Part shown: positions 8,465 through 16,099 of the stretch, piece by piece
Layout: each line of letters starts with the position of its first letter
How positions within the stretch are numbered: position 1 is the first letter of the stretch
Translations under genes and position numbers: made by a program
Notes under the pieces: model-generated
What the model was told of the DNA's origin: nothing
What the model saw: the letters and a program-made list of their open reading frames with translations, nothing else
Databases searched by the model: none
Origin: Thermoanaerobacterium thermosaccharolyticum DSM 571
Lineage (GTDB): Bacteria > Bacillota > Thermoanaerobacteria > Thermoanaerobacterales > Thermoanaerobacteraceae
Assembly: GCF_000145615.1 (NCBI RefSeq)
Contig: NC_014410.1
Span: 2,467,501 to 2,531,500 of the forward strand
DNA length: 64,000 nucleotides
Reading direction: 5' to 3'

Positions 8465-8482
8465 ACTAATTTTTAAATTAGT
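8465..8482 (-). other. Hairpin next to the IIB ribosome site
   Basis: ACTAATTT and AAATTAGT are perfect 8-base inverted repeats separated by two bases, ending a few bases before the IIB Shine-Dalgarno sequence. It could influence translation of IIB, although the stem is AT-only and weak at high temperature. Confidence 0.45.
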
Positions 8483-8500
8483 AAAAATTAAAAATTATAT

Positions 8501-8562
8501 GTTTAGCTGCATTACCCTACTTAATTAAGAAATTATCAATAAAAAGGTAACAACAGCTAAAC
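8501..8562 (-). terminator. Intra-operon stem-loop between IID and IIB (attenuator-like)
   Basis: GTTTAGCTG (8501-8509) pairs perfectly with CAGCTAAAC (8554-8562), and an inner stem TTACC (8512-8516) pairs with GGTAA (8546-8550). Read on the minus strand the structure is followed by an A/T-rich tail with T-runs. It could partially terminate transcription or mark a processing point that lowers IIB relative to IIC/IID. Confidence 0.55.
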
Positions 8563-8606
8563 TGAAATATACATGATTTTTTAAGATTTTTATTTAGTTA
8601 ATACTA

Positions 8607-9491
8607 TTAGAGTAATCCTATAAATCCCAAAACTACAAAAATAACTATTAACCCTAGAAGCACTTGCACAATTTTCAAACCTTTCTTTGAGAAATACCAA
8701 TATACTAATAAAACAGTTAAAAGTGGTAACAATCCAGGTAAAATTTTATCTAATATATCCTGAAGTACAAATTGCTTTCCAGAAATAGTCCACTTTAATG
8801 GTGTGCTAACTTGTACATATAATGCAGCCATAATTCCCATCATAAAGGTTCCTAAAACTGATAATCCATCTATTATTTTTCTTATGCGTGTACCACTAAC
8901 TATTTCAGCAACAGCAGTACGTCCTAATCTATATCCTAGCTGTGTAAAGTAAAAACCGTATGCAAACGTTAAAGCAACAAATAAAATCCAAGGTACCAAT
9001 GCTCCTAATGCGCTACCTGATTTTGCCCATGGAAGAAATATTGCTATTAATATATATTGAACAGTTCCTGAATCTATTGCATCTCCTATTCCAGCAAGTG
9101 GTCCCATCAACCCAACCTTTGTACTATTAATTATTTCAGGATCTAATGCCTCTTCTGCTTTTCCTTCATTTAATTTTTTAGCTCTTTCTTCTTCTAATGA
9201 AGCTGTAATACCAAGTATAGTACCACCACCCCATATTGCTTGGGTATTGAAAAACAAAAGGTGCCTTTTGTATGCCTCTTTAAGATCCTCACTTTTTTTG
9301 TAAATCTTTCTTAAAATAGGCATCAAGCCGAACAGAAGAGAAGGTGCAACCATTCTATCATATGTGTGAGGAATTTCATTTGCATACCACCATCTAAACC
9401 AAGATAACAGCAAGTCTTTTTTTGTTATCTTTTTGCTTGTGTCATCGGTTTGAGTGCTATCTACGTTATTCTTAGTTTCAATCTGTTCCAT
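8607..9491 (-). CDS. PTS mannose family IID component
   Basis: The 294-residue protein is a mannose-family IID subunit, which with IIC forms the membrane channel. Recognisable are ITKKDLLLSWFRWWYANEIP near residue 22, NTQAIWGGGTILGITASLEEE near residue 83, and GLMGPLAGIGDAIDSGTVQ near residue 129. The C-terminal third carries the hydrophobic segments. GGAGG precedes the ATG by 9 bases. The gene begins 15 bases after IIC ends. The substrate cannot be read from the sequence; known relatives carry mannose, fructose, sorbose, N-acetylgalactosamine or glucosaminate. Confidence 0.95.
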   Translation of the reverse strand: MEQIETKNNVDSTQTDDTSKKITKKDLLLSWFRWWYANEIPHTYDRMVAPSLLFGLMPILRKIYKKSEDLKEAYKRHLLFFNTQAIWGGGTILGITASLEEERAKKLNEGKAEEALDPEIINSTKVGLMGPLAGIGDAIDSGTVQYILIAIFLPWAKSGSALGALVPWILFVALTFAYGFYFTQLGYRLGRTAVAEIVSGTRIRKIIDGLSVLGTFMMGIMAALYVQVSTPLKWTISGKQFVLQDILDKILPGLLPLLTVLLVYWYFSKKGLKIVQVLLGLIVIFVVLGFIGLL

Positions 9492-9506
9492 CTGTGTTTA
9501 CCTCCT

Positions 9507-10286
9507 TTAAATTTGTTGGCTGTCAGTTTCTTTACTTGTAAAAATAACATACAAATATGCGATTATTCCTCCTAAAATCGCATATGTTACTGTATTAACA
9601 TTTAGCGACTTTAATATTACCGCCATAAAATAAGATAAAAGGAAGAACACAACAAATTTTCTCTTTCCTATAACAACCAATGTCAAAGCAATTCCTAGTG
9701 CTGGTAATCCTCCACCAACGACAGTTAGAACATGGAAAAGTTTACCTGCAGTAACAGTTTTAATTAATGTCGCTATTAAAGGTGTCCCCTTATAAAGTGT
9801 AATAAATATCACTGGGAAGTATAAGATTAAACTTATTATTATTGGCAATATAATAATTGATAGTGTCAATCCTCTATCATTAAGTTCCTCTGCATATTTA
9901 TCTGTTAAACGAAGAACAAATGTATTAATGAGAAATCTAAAAGAATAAAGATAAGAGCCTAAAAGACCTATAGGTACAGCTATAGCAACTGCAGCAGATG
10001 GAGTCAGTTTAGCTAAAATTGCAACTGGTACAGCTATAGAAGCAGCTACAGCTGGTTCGCTAGGTAGCGTTCCTCCTGGCGCAATTAATCCCATATAAAT
10101 TAACTGAATCGCTGCTGTTACAATCATAGCCTGTGGTATATTATGCATAACGATACCTACTACCAATCCAGTCATCATTGGTGTAAAACGGAGCATTAAT
10201 GTCGAATAACCAAGTGCACGTCCTTCAACAATAGCCACCCATAGAGCTATCATTGCTGCCTGTGAAGCACTAATACTGATTTGCAT
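9507..10286 (-). CDS. PTS mannose family IIC component
   Basis: The 259-residue, strongly hydrophobic protein begins with QISISASQAAMIALWVAIVE and contains RFTPMMTGLVVGIVMHNIPQ near residue 28 and LIAPGGTLPSEPAVAASIAV near residue 67, both typical of the IIC-Man/Sor family. It forms the translocation path together with IID. AGGAGG lies 6 bases before the ATG. A 12-base hairpin lies in the gap between this gene and IIA. Confidence 0.95.
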   Translation of the reverse strand: MQISISASQAAMIALWVAIVEGRALGYSTLMLRFTPMMTGLVVGIVMHNIPQAMIVTAAIQLIYMGLIAPGGTLPSEPAVAASIAVPVAILAKLTPSAAVAIAVPIGLLGSYLYSFRFLINTFVLRLTDKYAEELNDRGLTLSIIILPIIISLILYFPVIFITLYKGTPLIATLIKTVTAGKLFHVLTVVGGGLPALGIALTLVVIGKRKFVVFFLLSYFMAVILKSLNVNTVTYAILGGIIAYLYVIFTSKETDSQQI

Positions 10287-10323
10287 ATGAAATCCTCCTT
10301 TGTTTAATTTAATTTTTATTTTA

Positions 10324-10367
10324 AAGATAACTCTTTTGCAACTAAGTAAAGGTATAAGAGCTATCTT
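10324..10367 (-). other. Stem-loop between IIA and IIC
   Basis: AAGATAACTCTT (10324-10335) and AAGAGCTATCTT (10356-10367) form a 12-base stem with one G-U pair in the minus-strand RNA, followed by an AT-rich stretch. It lies in the 120-base gap between the IIA and IIC genes and may act as a weak terminator or processing signal. Confidence 0.5.
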
Positions 10368-10405
10368 TTCAACATGTGGAAATAAATAATATAAAGGTTA
10401 ACAAA

Positions 10406-10807
10406 TTATTTATTAAGAATTTCTTTATTCATGTTTCTAATGCCTTCAATGCCAGTTTTATAGCACATATCAGCTAATAAATTAACATCACAATTATGCC
10501 TCGATGATAAGGCTTCAATCAACATTGGTAAATTTACTCCTGTTAAATAGTTAAATGTTAATTCCTTTAAATTTGCTGAAGTCACATTAAACGGGCTGCC
10601 TCCAAACATATCAGTTAAAACCAATACGCCATCTCCTTCATCTAAATCAATAATCCCCTGTTTAACTTTATCTTTTAGTTTTAACACATCATCTCCTTCG
10701 TTTAATCCTAAGCATAATACGTTTTCTTGTTTTCCTAATATTAGTTCTGCACTCTTCAATAACTCTTTACCAAATTCTCCATGTGTTACAACTAATATTC
10801 CTATCAA
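10406..10807 (-). CDS. PTS mannose family IIA component (TTG start)
   Basis: The 133-residue protein starts MIGILVVTHGEFGKELLKSA and contains the phosphorylated His9 in VTHG plus VLVLTDMFGGSPFNV near residue 63, the standard IIA-Man pattern. It receives phosphate from HPr. I place the start at TTG 10807: AAAGG lies 9 bases upstream and the N-terminus aligns with family members. The in-frame ATG at 10816 directly abuts AAAGG and has no usable spacing. It is the first gene of the PTS operon, about 55 bases from a -24/-12 promoter. Confidence 0.92.
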   Translation of the reverse strand: MIGILVVTHGEFGKELLKSAELILGKQENVLCLGLNEGDDVLKLKDKVKQGIIDLDEGDGVLVLTDMFGGSPFNVTSANLKELTFNYLTGVNLPMLIEALSSRHNCDVNLLADMCYKTGIEGIRNMNKEILNK

Positions 10808-10860
10808 GATTATCATCCTTTCAGGTAAATTAAAATTTCTAAGTTCTATATATCTTTATA

Positions 10861-10876
10861 TGCAAAATTTATGCCA
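10861..10876 (-). promoter_or_regulatory. Sigma-54 (-24/-12) promoter of the PTS operon
   Basis: On the minus strand the sequence reads TGGCATAAATTTTGCA, matching the sigma-54 pattern TGGCACG-N4-TTGCA with the invariant GG and GC at the right spacing. It lies 54 bases before the IIA start codon and downstream of a gene for a sigma-54 activator, which makes it convincing. Confidence 0.85.
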
Positions 10877-10925
10877 AAAATCTAAAGCTTATAAACAAGG
10901 CAAATTTAAACATCATTTAACAAAG

Positions 10926-10960
10926 TGTGTCGCAAAACACAACAAAGTGTTTCATAACAC
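10926..10960 (-). promoter_or_regulatory. Two palindromic upstream activator sites
   Basis: TGTGTCGCAAAACACA (10926-10941) is a 5-base inverted repeat that also fits the TGT-N10-ACA form of NifA-type enhancers. About 20 bases away, GTGTT-TCAT-AACAC (10947-10960) is a second palindrome, embedded in AACAAAG...CTTTGTT. Both lie 50-90 bases upstream of the -24 element, where enhancer sites for a LevR-type activator are expected. Confidence 0.6.
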
Positions 10961-10989
10961 GCTTTGTTAATGTAAATGTTTTTATCTAA

Positions 10990-13647
10990 TCAAATGTGTG
11001 TCAAATCCCTCAAACTTAGTGTGTCAATATATGTGTCAATCATCTCCGCAACATATGCAAACTCGCTGTCTGGAATTTCAATTCCAAACAAATTCTCAAC
11101 CGCTTCAAAGTGTTTTTTTATTAAAGTGAATGAACCATTAGGATTATTTTTAATAAGATCCAAGTCACTATTTGGCAAATATTCCCTCCTAATGGCTCTC
11201 TCAATCATGCAGGCACAGTGAAATAAAAATTTTACCCATATCTCATCTTCAATTTTTCTATTCTTTTCAGACAGTATACTATTTAATACATCTTTTAGTA
11301 TAGGATAGACTTTATCAGGATTCAAAAAATTTAATGACTGACCTAATAGATCCTTCAAATTCTTTTCATAAATCGATAAATTGCTAGTATTATCTGAAAT
11401 CTCATTAAAATAATTGTCGCTATTCAGCAATGGATGTAGCGATATTATTTCATCCACCAATTTGTCAAGATCCATGTCTGGCGTTAACGCTTTTCTTGTC
11501 GCTTCAAGCACTATCGGTGTGCTGACCATCTCTATTGTTCTTGTTTTAATTCCTGTTTTCTCAGTAATCATGTCTGAAAAAGTTCTTAAAAGTCCCATAT
11601 CGACAAGCATCAATACGCCTTTGCCTTGATCAATTTCTTTTATTATATTAATTGCTTTATTAAGCGTCACTTCCGGCTTTTCCTCTAACGGCATATCCAA
11701 AGCTCTTACATGATCTGTACCAAGAAGTCTGTTTGTCACATCTGCTATACTGCTAGCCGTGCTGTTGCCATGCGCCATAACTAATATTCCAATTTTGTTA
11801 TTATTTTTGCCATATTGCAGTGCTTGTAAAAACATCGCTAGAAACGCAATTTCATCTTCCGGTATGTCAACATTTAGCTTTTCTTCTAATCTTGTCTTTA
11901 CTTCCTTGGCTGCATCATACGCAACTTTGTAACTTTTTGCTATACTTTCCCTATCCGGATGTAAAATAACTATGCCCATCTTTAATCTCTCTAAAAGAGT
12001 TTTTATGTGAAGCGACAATAAATATATTACCTTCTGTGTAATTACCCCATTAAAGCTATCTTTAATGCCATTAAAAGCATACTCAACAGCATTTAAAATA
12101 TACGGATCAACAAACTTAAATAAGACGCTGCGATTAACGCCATCTGCATCTTGTTCCACTGGATACAAATAATTCTTGTAATATAATTGTATTTGATTTT
12201 CTATATTTTCTCTTATATTTTCTGATGACATCCCTTGCTTATTAAACTTTTTCCAATTGTCCATAATAAAATCATACAAATCATCATCTGCATTATAATC
12301 ACTTTTTAAAAAACTGATATTTAATTTATCTTTTACATCGTTGGTATTTTTGTCAAATAATATATCTCCATTATTGCTAATTTCTTTGAATACTATTTCA
12401 TCCCGCAAATTGTGAATTTTTAAAAGACCTTCTTTGACATTCTGCGGCAAAGTAGATAGACTTACTTTTACTATTTCGCCTTCTTCTATGATATAATCCA
12501 AAAAAGCTCTTGCACAAATTAACTTTATATCACTTCTCAACTGTCCAATATTACCAGGACAGTCGTACAACATTATCGCTTTTAGAGCATCATTCTCAAG
12601 ACTAATTGGAACTTTTAAACGCTTATATTCTTCATAAAAAAATTGATATATAAATAAAAAGCGTTCTATTAATGTCCTTTTATCTAAGCTGGGCAATTGA
12701 ATCACCATCGGTATGCGCCTTAAGAATGTGTGGAGCAATGCAGAATGAGGATTTTCAGTCGTAGCAGCAATTATCAACACCTTTACACTTCTAACATTAT
12801 CTGTCTCACCCAACTTCCTATATCTCCCGTTGTCAATCAACGTAAATAGCATTTCTTGACCCTCAGGAGGCATACGATGAATTTCGTCCAAAAACAAAAT
12901 ACCTCCATCGGCCTCTTCTATAAGTCCTCTTTTTTCTTTTTCTGCTCCAGTAAAAGCTCCTTTAACATGCCCAAACAGTTGAGACATCAATAGTTGAGGA
13001 TTTTGAGCATAATCAGCACAATTAAACACTATAAATGGAGAGCCTTCTTTAAACACTTTCGACTGCACTGCAAATTTGTACATCATTTCAGCAAATGTAG
13101 ATTTACCAACACCAGTTGGTCCAATTATCAGTGTGTGAAGTCCATTCGGCGGATACAAAATTGCTGCTTTTGCCTTTGAAACTTGATCTCTTAAACTGCT
13201 TTTAGCACCAATAACGTTGTCTAGAATACTATCAGCAAATTTATTACTTGTCTTTTTTGGATTCTTATACTTATTTATATCGAATTCATGATTAAAAAGC
13301 GCTTCCTTCCTAACAATTCCGCCCTTTACTAAAATATTCATAAAGTCTTGGCGGTTTTCAAAAACAGATCTTGTTATTTGAAAATTGTAATGTTCTTTAA
13401 AATAGATCTTATCTAAATACAGAACCGGCTTACCCTTTATCTTTATAACTTTCCCCGATCTTAATAATTTATTAAGTTCTCTGCTTGTATTACTTCTTGA
13501 AATATTCAATAGTTCTCCAATATATTCCGCATCAAATCCTAAATCACCTTCAATCTCATTTATTTGTAAAGCTTCTGTCAATTCTTTTAGCTTTATATAT
13601 ACCTTTTCTTCCCTTTTTAAATTTTGTTTATTATTCTTGTAATCCAT
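10990..13647 (-). CDS. LevR/NifA-type sigma-54-dependent activator with PRD domains
   Basis: The 885-residue protein activates sigma-54 promoters in response to PTS phosphorylation. An N-terminal winged-helix segment (about residues 15-80) is followed by an AAA+ domain with Walker A GPTGVGKS near residue 178, the sigma-54 contact loop GAFTGA near residue 232 and Walker B GGILFLDE near residue 250. PRD1 (about 505-610) has histidines in LSLHIKTLLER and is followed by a IIA-Man-like domain with MAHG near residue 622. PRD2 forms the C-terminus (about 790-885) with KFLFHCACMIER. The PRDs and IIA domain would be phosphorylated by HPr and the PTS IIB. The adjacent PTS genes have a matching promoter, so this is very likely their regulator. 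Confidence 0.93.
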   Translation of the reverse strand: MDYKNNKQNLKREEKVYIKLKELTEALQINEIEGDLGFDAEYIGELLNISRSNTSRELNKLLRSGKVIKIKGKPVLYLDKIYFKEHYNFQITRSVFENRQDFMNILVKGGIVRKEALFNHEFDINKYKNPKKTSNKFADSILDNVIGAKSSLRDQVSKAKAAILYPPNGLHTLIIGPTGVGKSTFAEMMYKFAVQSKVFKEGSPFIVFNCADYAQNPQLLMSQLFGHVKGAFTGAEKEKRGLIEEADGGILFLDEIHRMPPEGQEMLFTLIDNGRYRKLGETDNVRSVKVLIIAATTENPHSALLHTFLRRIPMVIQLPSLDKRTLIERFLFIYQFFYEEYKRLKVPISLENDALKAIMLYDCPGNIGQLRSDIKLICARAFLDYIIEEGEIVKVSLSTLPQNVKEGLLKIHNLRDEIVFKEISNNGDILFDKNTNDVKDKLNISFLKSDYNADDDLYDFIMDNWKKFNKQGMSSENIRENIENQIQLYYKNYLYPVEQDADGVNRSVLFKFVDPYILNAVEYAFNGIKDSFNGVITQKVIYLLSLHIKTLLERLKMGIVILHPDRESIAKSYKVAYDAAKEVKTRLEEKLNVDIPEDEIAFLAMFLQALQYGKNNNKIGILVMAHGNSTASSIADVTNRLLGTDHVRALDMPLEEKPEVTLNKAINIIKEIDQGKGVLMLVDMGLLRTFSDMITEKTGIKTRTIEMVSTPIVLEATRKALTPDMDLDKLVDEIISLHPLLNSDNYFNEISDNTSNLSIYEKNLKDLLGQSLNFLNPDKVYPILKDVLNSILSEKNRKIEDEIWVKFLFHCACMIERAIRREYLPNSDLDLIKNNPNGSFTLIKKHFEAVENLFGIEIPDSEFAYVAEMIDTYIDTLSLRDLTHI

Positions 13648-13754
13648 CGCCTTAACAGCCCCTTTACAAATTTTGAATATCTAACTTGCACAAGAAATTT
13701 GAATATTCTATTGAGTAAATGTTTCTACAGAATTTTTAAATAATTATAACTATT

Positions 13755-13771
13755 TGTAAACGCTGTAAACA
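13755..13771 (-). promoter_or_regulatory. Possible cre-like site in the activator promoter
   Basis: TGTAAACGCTGTAAACA resembles catabolite-repression (CcpA) sites in its left half but is strictly a direct repeat of TGTAAAC. It overlaps a plausible promoter for the activator gene (minus-strand TTGTTT, 18 bases, TATAAT). Low-certainty assignment. Confidence 0.35.
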
Positions 13772-14383
13772 AGTCTATGTATTCTTTTATATTTAGTTTA
13801 ACACCTGCCATATCTTTAGTGCTATATCAGGCTTTTATGTTATCTCCACATTTTCCCACACTTCAAACCATATATGAAACTTTCGCTTCATACACTTTCC
13901 AGCAACCGATTTTCATTAAGAATTCAGGATTTATCGTCACTTACACTATTGCCTGACTGCAATAACTCTCTCTTATGATTTATCTAATAGATAAAATCAA
14001 GTAACTACTTGAGATGTCCATCATTTTTAATCTTGCTTTTTATATCGCCTCCTTATGGTTTATTACTTAAAATACTGGTACTAATGTTGTATTACATTAT
14101 GTCTTTTCCTTTAGAAACTTCCAAAATTAGCCTTTCGAGAATTATTACGGTTTACTAATCGTCTAGTTCCATTTAGCCTTAGTCTGTATTTTCACAGCAT
14201 AGGCTAATATGTGCATTCGACTTTCTGTATATTTCATAAAGTCGCTGCATTCAAGTACAGGTTCTCCTGCATTCCAACTCAGCTTACCCTTATACGACCT
14301 TAGTGTTAATTTTGTGTAGCAGAGAAACTCCCATTCAGATTTCAGTAAATCAGTTATCACTCACAAAGAACGCGACGTTTTCC
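13772..14383. other. Intergenic region without a supported gene
   Basis: About 600 bases contain only short frames. One minus-strand frame (14163-14360, 65 codons) has a protein-like C-terminus, ESRMHILAYAVKIQTKAKWN, but I cannot assign it to a family. It lies beside an IS21 remnant and may be part of the same debris. Confidence 0.4.
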
Positions 14384-14760
14384 CTACCTCACTGTGGCAG
14401 GATTGTCGCACAAGCGCAGCGCACTCTTGTTTTTAATTTCACTCGCTAATTGTCTTATGGTAGATCCTCCACCTTTAAAGTCATATTCTTCAATAAATCT
14501 ATGATATATGTGACTTGCTGTATGTCTCTGCTTTTCCGGAGCAAATCCATTTTCTGTGAGCCATTTTTGAACTATTGGTCTTATTGGATCTATCACAGGA
14601 GAATTGTAATGTGTTTTTTGTGGTTTCCATGGTATATGTTCACCTTTACAATATTTTCTAACGGTATTCTTTCTAGATATATTCAGTTTTTTTCTATAGC
14701 TCTTTGTGATAGTCTTTATCTTTTATATAGATATCTGATATACTAATATTGGTCTACATT
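14384..14760 (-). pseudogene. IS21-type transposase (IstA) N-terminal remnant
   Basis: The minus-strand frame 14384-14596 encodes IRPIVQKWLTENGFAPEKQR followed by HTASHIYHRFIEEYDFKGGG and STIRQLASEIKN. This matches the region after the helix-turn-helix of IS21-family IstA proteins. The sequence to its right, up to 14760, contains disrupted pieces of the N-terminal helix-turn-helix (for example IYIKDKDYHK) in other frames. The downstream catalytic domain and the istB ATPase gene are absent, so this is a relic. Confidence 0.65.
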
Positions 14761-15120
14761 AATATTCATTTCATCCTCCTGTATCAAGTTTTTTATTCCA
14801 CAATACAGTTTTTTTGATTAATATGGATCACTCTTTATCATTACTGGTATTTTATTTGGCTCAATTTTATTTTAGCATTTATAACTACTGTTAAAAAAAT
14901 TTATTTACAAGTTATAATATTCGCTTTAAAAATTATAACTCTTCATATTGAAAAACATCCATAAAAAGCGACTAGTTCTTAATTATATTTTTTATCCCAA
15001 TTTAAAACCCTGGAATTTTTTATCTTGGAAAGCGTGGTCAAGTTATAATCATCAATATTAGTAAAAATGCTAAAATTAAAAATTCAAATATAGGAAAATT
15101 AGTAAAGCACATGTATATCA
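14761..15120. other. AT-rich intergenic stretch, nothing recognised
   Basis: About 360 bases of very AT-rich sequence with no convincing reading frame, repeat or terminator. It contains the 3-prime flank of the CDP-alcohol phosphotransferase-like gene. Confidence 0.4.
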
Positions 15121-15498
15121 TTAACACATAAGGGATAGCCTGTAGTCTTCTGCTAAAGCAATTGAATGAAAATGATACATCAAAACTGTAGATATTATAA
15201 ATATTGCACATCCAACACCTACTAGAATATATCTACAAGAAGTTAAATAATATAAAACTCCTGTAGAAACTGTCATATCTGCATAAAGATCATGCTCGCC
15301 AATCCAATCTCTAATTTTCACTTTTAAAGACCTAGCTAAAAAGCCACTAGCTACATCGCTAAACCATACGGCAATAAGAAGTAACGCAACATTTTTTAAA
15401 GCAAGCTTCCCTTTTAAAATCCCTAAAAGCCCAATAATAACTTCTATTCCAGCTCTTCCTATTGTCAGCATATTTGCTGTTATTTTTAAGGCCGGCAA
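15121..15498 (-). CDS. Small CDP-alcohol phosphotransferase-like membrane protein
   Basis: The 125-residue protein begins (TTG start) MPALKITANMLTIGRAG and continues with hydrophobic segments at about residues 18-32, 40-58, 75-90 and 93-115. The segment SDVASGFLARS near residue 46, followed by DWIGEHDLYAD, matches the CDP-alcohol phosphotransferase signature D-x2-D-G-x2-A-R...G-x3-D-x3-D. However, the second Asp is Ser and the G-to-D spacing is one residue short. The family makes phospholipids by moving a phosphoalcohol from a CDP carrier. I chose TTG 15498 because GGAGGTGA lies directly upstream; the open frame to 15579 has no such site. It is shorter than typical synthases (about 180 residues), so activity is uncertain. 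Confidence 0.65.
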   Translation of the reverse strand: MPALKITANMLTIGRAGIEVIIGLLGILKGKLALKNVALLLIAVWFSDVASGFLARSLKVKIRDWIGEHDLYADMTVSTGVLYYLTSCRYILVGVGCAIFIISTVLMYHFHSIALAEDYRLSLMC

Positions 15499-16004
15499 TT
15501 TTCTCACCTCCACTTGCTTCTCTAACTTAGAGATATCACAAAAAAAATAATAAATTTCACCACTTTTGGGTATTAACACAAGTATTAGTAGGCTATTTTT
15601 CTATAAGAATTATGCTGTAAATTACGTGCATAGCATAATCTTTTTTTGTTTTATTTTACTATTATTATAGCATATTTAATTGTTTTATTACGTTCCTTTA
15701 TAAAAAATATCTGCTCTTTTACAGATATTAATATTCTAACATTTTCCATACCTTTTAAATTTTAAAGCATAATGCTCTAAACTGTCATCCTTAAAATATT
15801 CAGCATTAATATGTTTTGCGGCAATTGTTATAAGGACATTTTCAACGCATGTATACGGCTTTAAAATACTCTTTCCACACTGTATTTTTTCATAGTAGAA
15901 TTTTTTGATAATATAGAATATAGAAAATTATTTAATCATTATTAATCCTTTATCTTGCTTAATTTTATATTTCGTGAAATAAAAGGTTTATTTAGATTAA
16001 AATT
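15499..16004. other. Intergenic region with one plus-oriented terminator-like hairpin
   Basis: About 500 AT-rich bases carry no supported gene. ATTATGCT (15609-15616) and AGCATAAT (15632-15639) form a perfect 8-base stem followed on the plus strand by TCTTTTTTTG, a terminator shape with no upstream plus-strand gene. On the minus strand it would be a leader hairpin of the gene at 15121. Confidence 0.45.
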
Positions 16005-16052
16005 AAGAGACTATTTCATACTAACACTATGTTAGTTATGCAATAGCCTCTT
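16005..16052 (-). terminator. Terminator of the hydantoinase operon
   Basis: AAGAGACTATT (16005-16015) and AATAGCCTCTT (16042-16052) form an 11-base stem with one wobble pair and an inner CTAACA/TGTTAG stem, 48 bases after the hydantoinase stop. The minus-strand tail is AATTTTAATC, and the shape could work in both directions. Confidence 0.65.
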
Positions 16053-16099
16053 TTCAAAAAACATATATATTTTTTGAAGTCAAATTTAATAAATTAAAA

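Noticed and set aside
14163-14360. A 65-codon minus-strand frame in the intergenic debris
   Set aside because: The protein-like C-terminus is suggestive, but there is no ribosome site, no recognised domain and the surroundings are IS remains, so I did not call it a gene.
15609-15645. Plus-strand terminator-shaped hairpin
   Set aside because: The stem and T-run are good, but there is no plus-strand gene upstream to terminate. I recorded it only within the intergenic note.
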